DNA of 32,828 bases from SHZI01 sp964384525 (GCA_964384525.1 CAYLKO010000026.1:1-32828), one strand, 5' to 3'. Counted from the first letter of the stretch, positions 1-8,296 are shown. Program-made: numbers and translations. The notes: generated from the sequence alone by a model not told the origin.

Positions 1-378
1 GGTTCTTAATACGGAGAATCTTGAACCGCAGCCGCAGGTTGTGGCGGCAGTCGGGTTCCGTATCACGAAGCGGGCGCCGTCGAGATCGCTCTTGTAGTCG
101 ATTTCCGCTCCGCTCAGGTACTGCACGCTCATGGGATCGATCAACAGCGTGACGCCCTGGTTGCTGACCTGGGTATCGCCTTCGTCCAGATCCTCATCGA
201 AAGTGAAGCCGTACTGGAAGCCGGAGCAGCCGCCGCCGGAAATAAAGACGCGCAGCTTGAGGTTGGGATTGCCTTCTTCGGCAATCAATTCCGCCACTTT
301 CGCCGCTGCCGCACTGGAGAAGTTCAGGGAGGGGGCGCCGCCGATGGCGGCCGACTCGGGAATAATTGAATTTTCCAT
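1..378 (-). CDS. erpA: ErpA/IscA-type iron-sulfur cluster insertion protein, 3' end outside window
   Basis: A-type Fe-S carrier (HesB/IscA/ErpA family), which receives a nascent Fe-S cluster and passes it to apo-proteins in the cytoplasm. The reading frame starts at the ATG at 376-378 and runs open through the left edge of the window, so only the extreme C-terminus is missing; 126 codons are visible. The three conserved cluster-ligand cysteines are present: C51 in the GGGCSGF motif, and C115 and C117 in the TCGCGS motif. ErpA proteins usually end a few residues after that motif, so little is lost. The N-terminal extension of about 17 residues before the SLNFSSAAA segment is of ordinary length. 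The gene is divergent from the kinase gene at 464, leaving 85 bases for both promoters. ErpA is preferred over IscA because the Fe-S assembly genes iscSU are absent and because of the overall wording of the motifs. Confidence 0.88.
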   Translation of the reverse strand, partial: MENSIIPESAAIGGAPSLNFSSAAAAKVAELIAEEGNPNLKLRVFISGGGCSGFQYGFTFDEDLDEGDTQVSNQGVTLLIDPMSVQYLSGAEIDYKSDLDGARFVIRNPTAATTCGCGSRFSVLRT

Positions 379-463
379 GGCAAAAGTCTGACGGTGAGGG
401 ACGGGTCAGTCAAGGCAGCTGCTGCAGGGGCTAAATCGGCGGGCAGATGCCAGAATAAGCCGG

Positions 464-1531
464 ATGTCCACCCCGGTTATTCCGCAAGCGATCCTCGACG
501 CATGGAACCTCGATCGCGGGTCTGCTGCGCCGCTGGGCAGCGGCCTGATCAACCACACGTGGCTGGTTTTTGAACGGCCGTCGCCGACGGCAGGCAGCGA
601 ACCGTTGCGCCGTGTCCTGCAGCAGGTCAATCCAGTATTCCCCGCCAGCGTGAACGAGGACATCCGGGTGGTTACCCGCCATCTGCACGCCGCCGGTCTG
701 GTCACGCCGGAACTCGTGCCCACCCGGGATGGCCAGTGGTGGCAGGAGGATGCAGGGCGAACCTACCGGGTGCTCACCCATATCGACGGCATCAGCCGCA
801 ACCATCTGGCATCAGCCGGCGAAGCAGCGGCCGCCGGCGCCCTGCTGGCGCGCTTTCACCGGGCGCTGGGAAACCTGGATCACCACTTCAGCAATCCACG
901 GCTGGGCGTGCATGACACGGCCCGGCATCTCGCCACGCTGCGTACCGCCCTGACCGAGCACGCACACCACCGGGATATCCGGATCATTCAGCCGCTGGCC
1001 GACGAGATCCTGGAACTGGCCGCCCGGCTGCCGCCGGTGCCGGCGGTTGCCGACCGCATCGTGCACGGCGATCCCAAGGTCAACAACCTGCTTTTCGATC
1101 GCCAATCCGGCAGCGGCCTGTGCCTGATCGATCTGGACACCCTGGGACGGATGCCGCTGCCGCTGGAACTGGGGGATGCTTTTCGCTCGTGGTGCAATCC
1201 GGCTGGTGAAGACGAGCGGCAGTCCGGCTTTGCCCTGGATCTTTTTGCCGGTGCAGTCGGGGGCTATGCCCGTTTGGCCACGGGCTGGATCACGGCTGAG
1301 GAAATCGCCGGCATCGTGGCCGGCACCCTGACGATCTACGTGGAGCTGGCCGCCCGCTTTTGTGCCGATGCGCTTCGGGAGTGTTACTTCGGCTGGGATC
1401 CGCAGCGCTTCCCGACCCGCAGTGCGCACAACCAGATTCGGGCCGCGAGCCAGCTCAATGCGGCCCGGGCGTTATGGGACGTGCGCGCGGCGGCTGACGA
1501 CATCGTGCGACAGGCGTTTGCGACTGCCTGA
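464..1531 (+). CDS. APH-fold small-molecule phosphotransferase (NahK-like)
   Basis: Kinase of the aminoglycoside phosphotransferase/choline kinase fold, 355 residues. The Brenner-type catalytic loop HGDPKVNN is at 201-208 (predicted base D203, metal ligand N208), and the metal-binding LIDLD segment is at 221-225 (D223). The glycine-rich nucleotide region is near residues 24-30 (PLGSGLIN). The combination of HGDPKVNNLLFD with LIDLDTLG and ELGDAFRSWCNP resembles N-acetylhexosamine 1-kinase (NahK) and related sugar kinases more than antibiotic kinases, but the acceptor cannot be fixed from sequence. The start is the first ATG after the divergent erpA promoter region; the ribosome binding site is weak. 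It converges with the flavoprotein gene ending at 1580 and has no obvious operon partner. Confidence 0.8.
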   Translation: MSTPVIPQAILDAWNLDRGSAAPLGSGLINHTWLVFERPSPTAGSEPLRRVLQQVNPVFPASVNEDIRVVTRHLHAAGLVTPELVPTRDGQWWQEDAGRTYRVLTHIDGISRNHLASAGEAAAAGALLARFHRALGNLDHHFSNPRLGVHDTARHLATLRTALTEHAHHRDIRIIQPLADEILELAARLPPVPAVADRIVHGDPKVNNLLFDRQSGSGLCLIDLDTLGRMPLPLELGDAFRSWCNPAGEDERQSGFALDLFAGAVGGYARLATGWITAEEIAGIVAGTLTIYVELAARFCADALRECYFGWDPQRFPTRSAHNQIRAASQLNAARALWDVRAAADDIVRQAFATA

Positions 1532-1579
1532 AGCCGCCGGGCAATCCCGCACCGGGGTGCTGATGCTCAGGATCGCTGC

Positions 1580-3394
1580 TCAGTGGCTGGTCGTGCAGGA
1601 CTTCTGCTGCAGCTGGCGCTGTGCGCGCGTCTGCGGTGGCGCGGCTGGCCACGCCGGGCTGTGGCAGCTCGTGCAAGCCAGTTGTCGCTCCAGCACGATC
1701 TGGTGCGCCATCTCGAAATGCCAGAAACCAGGTCGCTTCAGGGCGATGAGCTCGCGGAGGGTTTCCGGAGTCGGCGTGGTGGCTGCGGTGGTGGCTGCGG
1801 TGGTGGTGGCCGGCAGGGCAAGGTCGGGTCGGGCGGTGAGTATGGGGGCTGCAGTCCGGATGGCGGCCTTGCCGGCAATCCGGCCCAGCAATACCGAGGG
1901 CCCCAGAAAGGTTCCTTCGCCACCGTAGCTGCCATTGATGCCGGCCACACCGGTGACTTCACCGGCGGCGTACAGCCCGGGGATCGCCTTGCCGGACCCA
2001 TCCAGCACCCGTGCATCGGCATCGATCGAGAGACCACCCATGCTCTTGCGCGTCATGGGAAACAACTGCATGGCGTACCACGGCGCCTTGCCCAGCGCCT
2101 GAGCCGACCGGTCTGGTCGGGTGCTGGAAAACCGGCCGAAGTCCGTGTCGGTACCGGCCGCCACGAGTTCATTCCAGCGCTGCACGGTCGCCGCCAGAGT
2201 CTCCGCCGGCAAGCCGGCTGCAGTGGCCAGGGCAGCGAGTGACCCGGCCTCCTTGATCAGCCCGGCGGCCTTCAGCGGGGCGAGACCCCCGGGATTGCCC
2301 AGCCAGACTGCATCGCGGATGCGCAGGTGGCGGAGGCCATCGGCATCGAAGATCAGCCAATGCGTGGCCGGTGACAGTTTCAGGATGGTTTCATCCGCCA
2401 CTTTGCTGGGTCCGGCTTCGTTGATGAAGCGCCGGCCCCGGCTGTTCACCCAGATGGCGGCCGGGTTCTGGCTGAGCAGGGCGCGGCTGCCGGAGGCGTC
2501 GCGCGGATCCGGCAGGCCGGTGGTGAAGGTCACCTGATGATCCATGCGCGTGGTGGCGGCGCCAACGGTCTCGGCAAGCTTGATGCCCGAGCCGGTGGCG
2601 TAGTAGCCGGCACCGGCGTACAGGTGCTCGGGCGGCGCGATATCCGTGCGCCATTCACGGCGCACGAACTCGAGGTTGCCCTGCCAGCCGCCGGTGGCAA
2701 TGATGACGGCCGGCGCCGTGAACTGCTGGTGGGTGCCCGTGCGGGTGTCGCGCACCTCGACGCCATCGATGCGGCCATCCGTTTGATGCAGCGACACCAC
2801 TTCAGTGTTCCACCGGAACTCGAGGCGGGGATCGGCAAAGGCCGCGCGCATCAGCGGCACGACCACCTGCAGGGCCGATCCACCGGCAAAGTGGAATCGC
2901 GGGACCGAGTGTTCCGGGGTGTCGAGGATGAAAGTCCAGCGCACGCCAAGGCCGGCCAGCCAGTCGTGGACCTCGGTGCGGGAGGCCGTCACGTAGCGTT
3001 GCACCCAGGCCGGGTCGGCATCCTCGCCCCAGCGCAGGAGATCGCGGGCGGCAATCTCCGGGCTGTCGACGTAGCCTTTGCGGGCCTGCAGGGGCGTGCC
3101 GACCAACGCAAAGCCACCGGCCTTGACGGCATGGCCGCCGCCCACGGAGTTGGCATCGACGACCAGGATGCGGCCGGCAGTGTTCTGCAGCGCTGCGGAG
3201 GCCTCGAGGGCGGCGGAGAGGCCGCTGATCCCGGCACCGATGATGATGAGGTCATGGTCCGGCGCGGCAGGCGGCCCGGTGGCTGGCCCGGCGAGCGGAT
3301 TGGCACAGCCGGCGCCGAGGACGACACCGGCCATGACGGCTGTCATGGCCATGGCCGAGGCTGCCGTCAGGCCGGCAGCGCGGCCGATCGCCAT
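1580..3394 (-). CDS. Exported FAD-dependent dehydrogenase/reductase with C-terminal haem-c tail
   Basis: Fumarate-reductase/flavocytochrome-c-like flavoprotein, 604 residues. A hydrophobic export signal occupies residues 8-29 and is followed by C30, which may be lipidated although the lipobox is imperfect. The FAD dinucleotide fold has GAGISG at 53-58, and the C-terminal FAD contact segment is the GLYAAGEVTG region. An Ala/Thr-rich linker at about 529-545 leads to a short tail with a CTSCH haem-c motif at 574-578. The protein ends in CTTSH (600-604), which looks like a second CxxCH that has lost its second cysteine. The usual fumarate reductase HxMGG histidine is replaced (RKSMGG), so the substrate is probably not fumarate. 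The gene starts one base after the stop of the TonB-dependent receptor gene, so the two are probably translationally coupled. Predicted location is the periplasm, passing electrons to or from the haem tail. Confidence 0.82.
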   Translation of the reverse strand: MAIGRAAGLTAASAMAMTAVMAGVVLGAGCANPLAGPATGPPAAPDHDLIIIGAGISGLSAALEASAALQNTAGRILVVDANSVGGGHAVKAGGFALVGTPLQARKGYVDSPEIAARDLLRWGEDADPAWVQRYVTASRTEVHDWLAGLGVRWTFILDTPEHSVPRFHFAGGSALQVVVPLMRAAFADPRLEFRWNTEVVSLHQTDGRIDGVEVRDTRTGTHQQFTAPAVIIATGGWQGNLEFVRREWRTDIAPPEHLYAGAGYYATGSGIKLAETVGAATTRMDHQVTFTTGLPDPRDASGSRALLSQNPAAIWVNSRGRRFINEAGPSKVADETILKLSPATHWLIFDADGLRHLRIRDAVWLGNPGGLAPLKAAGLIKEAGSLAALATAAGLPAETLAATVQRWNELVAAGTDTDFGRFSSTRPDRSAQALGKAPWYAMQLFPMTRKSMGGLSIDADARVLDGSGKAIPGLYAAGEVTGVAGINGSYGGEGTFLGPSVLLGRIAGKAAIRTAAPILTARPDLALPATTTAATTAATTPTPETLRELIALKRPGFWHFEMAHQIVLERQLACTSCHSPAWPAAPPQTRAQRQLQQKSCTTSH

Positions 3395-3395
3395 G

Positions 3396-5612
3396 TCAGT
3401 AGTTGATCCTGAAGTTCAGCATGTACTCGAGTGGCGGCAGCGGCGTACGCATGTTGGTGAAGCCGTTGCTGAAGATCCCCGAGACATTGTCTTCCTCGTT
3501 GGTGATGTTCTTCGCCGCGAGCAGCATCTCCCAGTGGCGGTCATCCGCACGGATGCCGAGATGGCCGTTTACCCGGGTGTAGTCGTCGATCTTCACCAGA
3601 TTGCGTGCTTCACTGAAGTAGCTCGCCGAGTGGAAGACATCGAAGCCGTAGAAGAAGGCGAGGCGGTCGGGAAGTGGCACGGAGTAATCGAAGCCGATCT
3701 TGCCCTGCCACTTCGGGTTGCCCGGCAGGTCCTGCGTGGGTGATGCAAGACCATTGAGCCCACCGGGCGGGGAGTTCGGGCTGACCGAGCCGAAGTTGCT
3801 GTCCTGCCAGCCGAGATTGGCGTACACCGTCAGGTCGGCGATCGGCGCCCAGACCAGTTCCAGCTCGAGGCCGTACACATCCACGTCGCCGATATTGTCG
3901 ATGGGATAGCCGCCGGATGAATTGATCACGACCTGCTGGATGTCGTCGTACATCGCGTAGAACGCCGCAACATTCAGGCGGACCGTGTGGTCGGCGAGAT
4001 CGCTCTTGAAGCCCAGCTCGAAGCTGTCCACGGTCTGCGGATTGAAGGCCGTGCCGCCGCACCCCGGGCTCAGGTCGCCGAAGCACAGGGTCCGGAAACC
4101 CCCGGCCTGGAATCCGCTGGCATAGGAGAGGTACAGCAGCTGATCGTCCGTGAGCCGGTAGTCCAGGCCGAGCTTGAAGGTGGTCTCGTCCCAGTCATCC
4201 TTCAAGGCCACCGTGGCTGCCGTGCAGAAAATCCCGGTGCAGTCGTCGCTGTACTCCTTGTCATCCCGGGTCCAGCGGGCGCCGCCGGTGGCCGAGAGCC
4301 GGTCGGTGAACTGCCACGTGGCCTGGCCATACACGGCGTAGCTGTCGGTCTCGCTGTCGATGGCTTCGTCGAAGATGGGCAGGGCCGATATCCCGGGTAC
4401 CGTGCCGGAGAAGGCCTGGGAACCCTCTTCGTTCAGGTACCAGGCGCCCAGCTGCCAGAGCAGCCTGTCACCGCTGTTGCCCAGCAACTGGAATTCCTGG
4501 CTGGTCTGGTCGACCGTGGCATCGGAGCGGATACGCAGGCCGAACTGGTTGGCCGGCAGCGGCCCGAAATCCGCGCCGCCACCCGCCAGATCAAAGCCGA
4601 ACTGCGTGTCGATATTGGCATAGCCGGTGATCGACCGGAGCGTGGCAAAACCCAGGTCGAAGCTCAGGTGCAGGTTGGCGCCACCCTGTTTGGAGGCGCC
4701 GTAGTTGACGCCGTTGGCGCTGTAGGTGTCGTAGAAGCCGCCCAGCGGGGCACTGTCCGGCGGCGACGGGCGAAATTCCGGGTTGTTGCAGGTGGGTGGC
4801 GCGAGGTTGTTGTAGCAGAAGGGCAGGTACGGCACGGCGTTGTGGCCGTCGTTTTCCACATCCGATACCCAGCCGGTGAGGGTGGCGTCGAAGCCGCTGC
4901 TGCCGTACCAGCGCAGTTTGGCCCGGGCGGCCTTGTTGTCGTACTCGCCGGGATCCTCGCCGGTAATGGGATTGTGCTGCCAGCCCTTGTTCCGCTGCTC
5001 ATAAAGACCGGCCAGCGAGCCGGCCAGCGCGCCTTCCTGCAGCGGTCCGCCGAGCGACACCCCGACCTTGGTCGTTTCGTAGTTGCCGATGCCGAAGGAG
5101 CCGGTCAGCCAGCGATCGTCGCCCGGTGTGCGCGTGATGAACTTCACGGCGCCGGCAATGGTGTTTCGTCCGTACAGGGTGCCCTGCGGGCCGCGCAGCA
5201 CTTCGATGCGCTCGACGTCGAGCAGATCCAGATTCACGCTGGCGAGACGACCGTAGTAGACGTCATCCACATAAATGCCCACGGGGGATTCCGCGAGGTT
5301 GAAGCCGGGGTTCTGCACGCTGGCGCCGCGGGCATGGATCTGGATGGCCTCTGCGCCGGCGGTCACGGTGGAGGTCTGCAGGTTGGGGACGTTCTGGCCG
5401 ATGTCCTTCACCGCATCGATCTGCCGGCTGGCGATCTGGCTTGGGCTGAAGGCGCTGACCGCGATCGGAACCTCCTGGATGTTCTGCTCGCGGCGCTGTG
5501 CGGTGACGATGATTTCCTCGACGGCTGCCGCCGGCAATGCCACGGCCGTGAGGCCGGCCATTGCCAGTGCAGCTGTGATGATCCGGGCTGCGGGGTGTTT
5601 GAAGGATTGCAT
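3396..5612 (-). CDS. TonB-dependent outer-membrane receptor
   Basis: Outer-membrane active transporter of 738 residues. The start is placed at the ATG at 5610-5612, because it gives a clear signal peptide (residues 1-30, ending AAA) followed at once by a TonB box (EEIIVTAQR, 32-40); the frame is open upstream to 5780 but that part reads as out-of-place Arg/His-rich sequence lying inside the preceding gene. The plug domain carries the familiar VERIEVLRGPQGTLYGRN segment, and the barrel ends with an aromatic C-terminal residue (FRINY). It belongs to the large group of FyuA/CirA-like receptors often used in Sphingomonas-type and gammaproteobacterial catabolic islands rather than to a clearly siderophore-specific class. 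It lies between an unknown gene 11 bases upstream and the flavocytochrome gene 1 base downstream, which suggests uptake of the substrate handled by those products. Confidence 0.9.
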   Translation of the reverse strand: MQSFKHPAARIITAALAMAGLTAVALPAAAVEEIIVTAQRREQNIQEVPIAVSAFSPSQIASRQIDAVKDIGQNVPNLQTSTVTAGAEAIQIHARGASVQNPGFNLAESPVGIYVDDVYYGRLASVNLDLLDVERIEVLRGPQGTLYGRNTIAGAVKFITRTPGDDRWLTGSFGIGNYETTKVGVSLGGPLQEGALAGSLAGLYEQRNKGWQHNPITGEDPGEYDNKAARAKLRWYGSSGFDATLTGWVSDVENDGHNAVPYLPFCYNNLAPPTCNNPEFRPSPPDSAPLGGFYDTYSANGVNYGASKQGGANLHLSFDLGFATLRSITGYANIDTQFGFDLAGGGADFGPLPANQFGLRIRSDATVDQTSQEFQLLGNSGDRLLWQLGAWYLNEEGSQAFSGTVPGISALPIFDEAIDSETDSYAVYGQATWQFTDRLSATGGARWTRDDKEYSDDCTGIFCTAATVALKDDWDETTFKLGLDYRLTDDQLLYLSYASGFQAGGFRTLCFGDLSPGCGGTAFNPQTVDSFELGFKSDLADHTVRLNVAAFYAMYDDIQQVVINSSGGYPIDNIGDVDVYGLELELVWAPIADLTVYANLGWQDSNFGSVSPNSPPGGLNGLASPTQDLPGNPKWQGKIGFDYSVPLPDRLAFFYGFDVFHSASYFSEARNLVKIDDYTRVNGHLGIRADDRHWEMLLAAKNITNEEDNVSGIFSNGFTNMRTPLPPLEYMLNFRINY

Positions 5613-5623
5613 GTGTTGGGGCT

Positions 5624-6226
5624 TCACTCGGCCAATGTACAGGTGATGGTGCCGTCGTCCCGCCAGGCGGAGACGCTCAGCTTGATGCCCATGGAAGCGG
5701 CATAGCCCATGAGGCGGGGAGTCGTCCAGGTTTCGTGGATTTCCTGTGGTGTCAGATCGAACTGGCCGATCCGGCGGCACTGGGTCAGCACATACCCGAA
5801 GGGATCCTGCCAGGTACGGCTGCGACCTTCGCCGGTCGAGGTCATCGCCAGCGCGTAGTGACAGGCCGTGCGATCGAAGAGGGCGATCAGGCCGATCTCC
5901 GGGTTGCCGGTTTTTTCGATGACCATCTTCATGCGCCGGGTGACCGGCTCCATGGTCTTGATGTCATGGGCAACATAGTCGGCGAGCATGCCATGGTTTT
6001 TCGCAAACTGGATGGCGAGCAGATGGGCCTTTACCAGCGGATCATTCATCTGATGGGCATAGGCAAACTGGTCGCCGAGAATCTTCAGGAGGATGGACAT
6101 CGACTGGCCGAGTTCGCCCTCCCGGCCTTCGAAGCCGCTCAGGCACTTGTATTTGTCGAGTGGGGAAGCTGCCCGGGGCGGCTCCACGGCAGCAGCGGAT
6201 GGCGTGGCGGTGGCTTGCACGTTCAT
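5624..6226 (-). CDS. Protein of unknown function, first gene of receptor operon
   Basis: A 200-residue protein that I do not recognise. The start at 6224-6226 is well supported by GAGGAG about seven bases upstream. The first 20 residues are Ala/Pro-rich and polar, with no signal peptide or membrane segment, so it is probably cytoplasmic. The rest looks like a mixed alpha/beta fold with four cysteines (C28, C122, C150, C196), a CH pair at 122-123 and several histidines. A compact C-terminal segment (about 155-200, ending in TITCTLAE) looks beta-rich. Its stop lies 11 bases before the TonB-dependent receptor start, and it is divergent from the hydrolase operon at 6410. This position suggests a regulatory, binding or enzymatic role tied to the same substrate; no function is claimed. 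Confidence 0.75.
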   Translation of the reverse strand: MNVQATATPSAAAVEPPRAASPLDKYKCLSGFEGREGELGQSMSILLKILGDQFAYAHQMNDPLVKAHLLAIQFAKNHGMLADYVAHDIKTMEPVTRRMKMVIEKTGNPEIGLIALFDRTACHYALAMTSTGEGRSRTWQDPFGYVLTQCRRIGQFDLTPQEIHETWTTPRLMGYAASMGIKLSVSAWRDDGTITCTLAE

Positions 6227-6252
6227 GGTGGTGCTCCTCGATTTGCCTGCCG

Positions 6253-6258
6253 ATAGTA
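6253..6258 (-). promoter_or_regulatory. Possible -10 element for the unknown gene and receptor operon
   Basis: Read on the minus strand, TACTAT lies about 27 bases upstream of the ATG at 6226 and matches the sigma-70 -10 consensus at 4 of 6 positions. No convincing -35 was found. Weak prediction. Confidence 0.25.
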
Positions 6259-6282
6259 TCCATCCTGAAGGCGGGCGTCGTC

Positions 6283-6301
6283 CGGCGCCGGCTCGGCGCC
6301 G
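6283..6301. repeat. Paired 8-bp palindromes (CGGCGCCG) in the divergent control region
   Basis: Two copies of the self-complementary octamer CGGCGCCG are separated by GCT. The pair can fold into an 8-bp stem with a 3-base loop, or serve as two adjacent dyad binding sites. It sits between the two divergent operons and lacks a T-tract, so it is not a simple terminator. Confidence 0.4.
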
Positions 6302-6409
6302 ACCGCAGCGCGAACTGCCGCGGGCGGCGTTCCGGCTGCTTGCGGGACGGGCGATTCGGTGAAACTATGAGCCTGCTCCCTGCAGGCTTGATGACACGAG
6401 GATGAGGCG

Positions 6410-7048
6410 ATGACCGAAGTGACTGCGGCGAAAAACTACGCTGGCGTATGGGGCAACCGGCTGGGTTTTGGCCGGAAACCCGTGCTCCTGGTGATCGACC
6501 TCCTGCAGGGCTACACGCTGAAAGGTGCCCCGTTGTTTGCGCCGGGTGTGATCAAGGCCGTGGCCGAAGTCCCGGCGGTGTTGCGCGCCGCCCGCGCAAA
6601 GAAGATGCCGGTCATTCATACGCGGGTGCTGTACAACCCGGCCGACTTTGCCGATGGCGGCATGTGGATCAGGAAGGCACCCGTATTAAAGAGCCTGGTA
6701 CCGGGCAGCAAGTACGCCCAGTTCTGCAAGGGGGTCGAGCCCAAAAAGAGCGAGCTCGTCATCGTCAAGAACTATGCAAGCGCGTTCTTCGGCACGACGC
6801 TGGCCTCGACGCTCACCGCCATGGGTGCGGACACCCTGTTGATCGCCGGCTGCACGACCTCGGGCTGCATTCGTGCCTCAGCCGTGGACGCGGTTCAGCA
6901 CGGCTTTCGGCCGATCGTCATCCGCGAGTGCGTGGGGGACCGCCACGACGCGCCGCATGAGGCCAATCTGTTCGACATCAGCGCCAAGTATGGTGATGTG
7001 ATCAGCAAGGTCGAGGCACTCAAGTACATCAAGGGCCTGCGCAAGTAA
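6410..7048 (+). CDS. Isochorismatase-family cysteine hydrolase (N-carbamoylsarcosine-amidase-like)
   Basis: Cytoplasmic hydrolase of the isochorismatase-like superfamily, 212 residues, a normal full length. The catalytic triad is visible: D30 in LLVIDLLQGY, K120 in VIVKNYASAF, and C153 in GCTTSGCIRASAVDA. The GCTTSGCxRA wording is typical of the branch containing N-carbamoylsarcosine amidohydrolase, maleamate amidase and related C-N hydrolases, rather than of true isochorismatases. The family generally releases ammonia, or carbamate, from an amide or carbamoyl group. A GAGG Shine-Dalgarno precedes the ATG. It is the first gene of a four-gene operon with a PuuE-like amidohydrolase, a small basic protein and a bicupin. 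That context argues for catabolism of a nitrogen-containing ring or ureide. Confidence 0.85.
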   Translation: MTEVTAAKNYAGVWGNRLGFGRKPVLLVIDLLQGYTLKGAPLFAPGVIKAVAEVPAVLRAARAKKMPVIHTRVLYNPADFADGGMWIRKAPVLKSLVPGSKYAQFCKGVEPKKSELVIVKNYASAFFGTTLASTLTAMGADTLLIAGCTTSGCIRASAVDAVQHGFRPIVIRECVGDRHDAPHEANLFDISAKYGDVISKVEALKYIKGLRK

Positions 7049-7069
7049 TCACCAACAAGGGAATACAGG

Positions 7070-7996
7070 ATGGCCAGCGCACCAAAAACGCCCGGAAGAT
7101 CTGCCGGCAGCAATCGTGCCGGCCTCACGCAGAGCCCCCACTACGACTATGTGCCGATCATCGACCGGCCCCGGTTCAAGCTGCCGATAGGCGCCCGCGT
7201 TGCCGTCATTCCCTACATCAACATCGAACACTTTCCGCATGACATCCCGGGCACGGCGATCATTCCCGGCACCCAGCAGTTCAATCCCGATCCCCTGAAC
7301 TATGGCTGGCGCGACTACGGCAACCGCGTCGGCCTGTGGCGCATGATCGAGCTCATGGACCAGATCGGCATGCGCGGCACCGTGTGCCTGAACTCCGATA
7401 TCGTCCGGGAGTACCCGCGGATCGTCGAGGAGACCAACAAGCGCAAGTGGGCCTTCATCGGCCATGGCATCAACAATGCCCCGGCCAACTTCCTCTCCGG
7501 CATACCGGAGAAGAAGGAACGGGAAATCATCGGCGGCGTATTGAAAGCCCTCGAAAAGGCCACCGGCCGCAAGACCAAGGGCTGGCTGTCGCCATTTCTG
7601 ACGCACACCAACAACACGCCGAACATCCTGGCCGACATGGGCGTCGAGTATCTCTGCGACTACACCGCCGACGACCATCCCTTCCCGCTGAATGTCAGCC
7701 GGGGCAGCCTGGTTTCCGTGCCCTATACCGTGGAGCTGAATGACATCCCGGCCTTCGCGAATGTCGGGGTCAGTTCGGAGGCATTCGGGGATATGATCGT
7801 CGATCAGTTCGATGTGTTGTACGATGAGGGTGCCGACAACGCCCGGTGCATGCCGATTTGCCTGCATACGTTCTGGGTCGGCCAGCCCAACAAGTTCAAG
7901 CACCTGAAACGGGCGTTCGGGCACATCGCCAGCCACAAGGATGTCTGGCTGACGACTGGCGATGACATGAACGACTGGTATCGGAAGAATATGTAG
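7070..7996 (+). CDS. PuuE-like polysaccharide-deacetylase-fold amidohydrolase
   Basis: Member of the carbohydrate esterase 4 (NodB) superfamily, in the branch containing the allantoinase PuuE, 308 residues. Recognisable segments are the N-terminal strand with NIEHF (51-55), which stands where NodB deacetylases have TFDDG; the FIGHG segment with H132; and the GWLSPFLTHTNNTPN-LADMGVEYLCDY run (171-198) followed by DDHPFPL (201-207), which is characteristic of PuuE-like proteins. No signal peptide is present, so a cytoplasmic amidohydrolase acting on a small cyclic amide or ureide is more likely than a polysaccharide deacetylase. AAGGGAA precedes the ATG. It begins 21 bases after the isochorismatase-like gene. 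The true substrate is unknown; allantoin itself is not implied. Confidence 0.8.
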   Translation: MASAPKTPGRSAGSNRAGLTQSPHYDYVPIIDRPRFKLPIGARVAVIPYINIEHFPHDIPGTAIIPGTQQFNPDPLNYGWRDYGNRVGLWRMIELMDQIGMRGTVCLNSDIVREYPRIVEETNKRKWAFIGHGINNAPANFLSGIPEKKEREIIGGVLKALEKATGRKTKGWLSPFLTHTNNTPNILADMGVEYLCDYTADDHPFPLNVSRGSLVSVPYTVELNDIPAFANVGVSSEAFGDMIVDQFDVLYDEGADNARCMPICLHTFWVGQPNKFKHLKRAFGHIASHKDVWLTTGDDMNDWYRKNM

Positions 7997-8029
7997 GGCG
8001 GATTCATCCGCATTTTCTGGAGATCGTGA

Positions 8030-8296
8030 ATGCCTAAGCGAGTACAAGACGTAAAACCGGCGCGCACCAAGGAAGTGGCTGCCTGGATCAAGGAGAATGT
8101 CGCCGAGCAGAAGAAGCGCTACGCGGCAATCGTCAAGGAGCAGGAAGGCCTGGCGCCCCAGCGTGAAAAGTGGGTGGCGCAGTTCCTGCAGATCATCCAG
8201 ACGAAGGGTTTCAACGTGACCGGTGATCAGCGCCGCATCATCAAGCGTGAAGAAATTGCCAAAAAGCCCAAGGGCCCGCACCAGGTGGTTTTCTAG
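8030..8296 (+). CDS. Small basic helical protein of unknown function
   Basis: An 88-residue protein with no recognised family. It is rich in Lys, Glu, Gln and Arg and looks almost entirely helical, with a probable amphipathic or coiled segment at about 12-60 and a basic C-terminal tail (KREEIAKKPKGPHQVVF). There is no signal peptide and no cysteine. A good Shine-Dalgarno (TGGAGA) lies seven bases before the ATG. It sits between the amidohydrolase and the bicupin genes, all in the same direction, which makes it likely to be a genuine subunit or accessory factor of the pathway rather than a chance frame. Confidence 0.72.
   Translation: MPKRVQDVKPARTKEVAAWIKENVAEQKKRYAAIVKEQEGLAPQREKWVAQFLQIIQTKGFNVTGDQRRIIKREEIAKKPKGPHQVVF

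Noticed and set aside
3987..5705. A 572-codon open frame on the plus strand opposite the first TonB-dependent receptor
   Set aside because: It follows the third-position GC pattern of the minus-strand gene, has Gly/Ala/Val-rich low-information sequence and no family motif.
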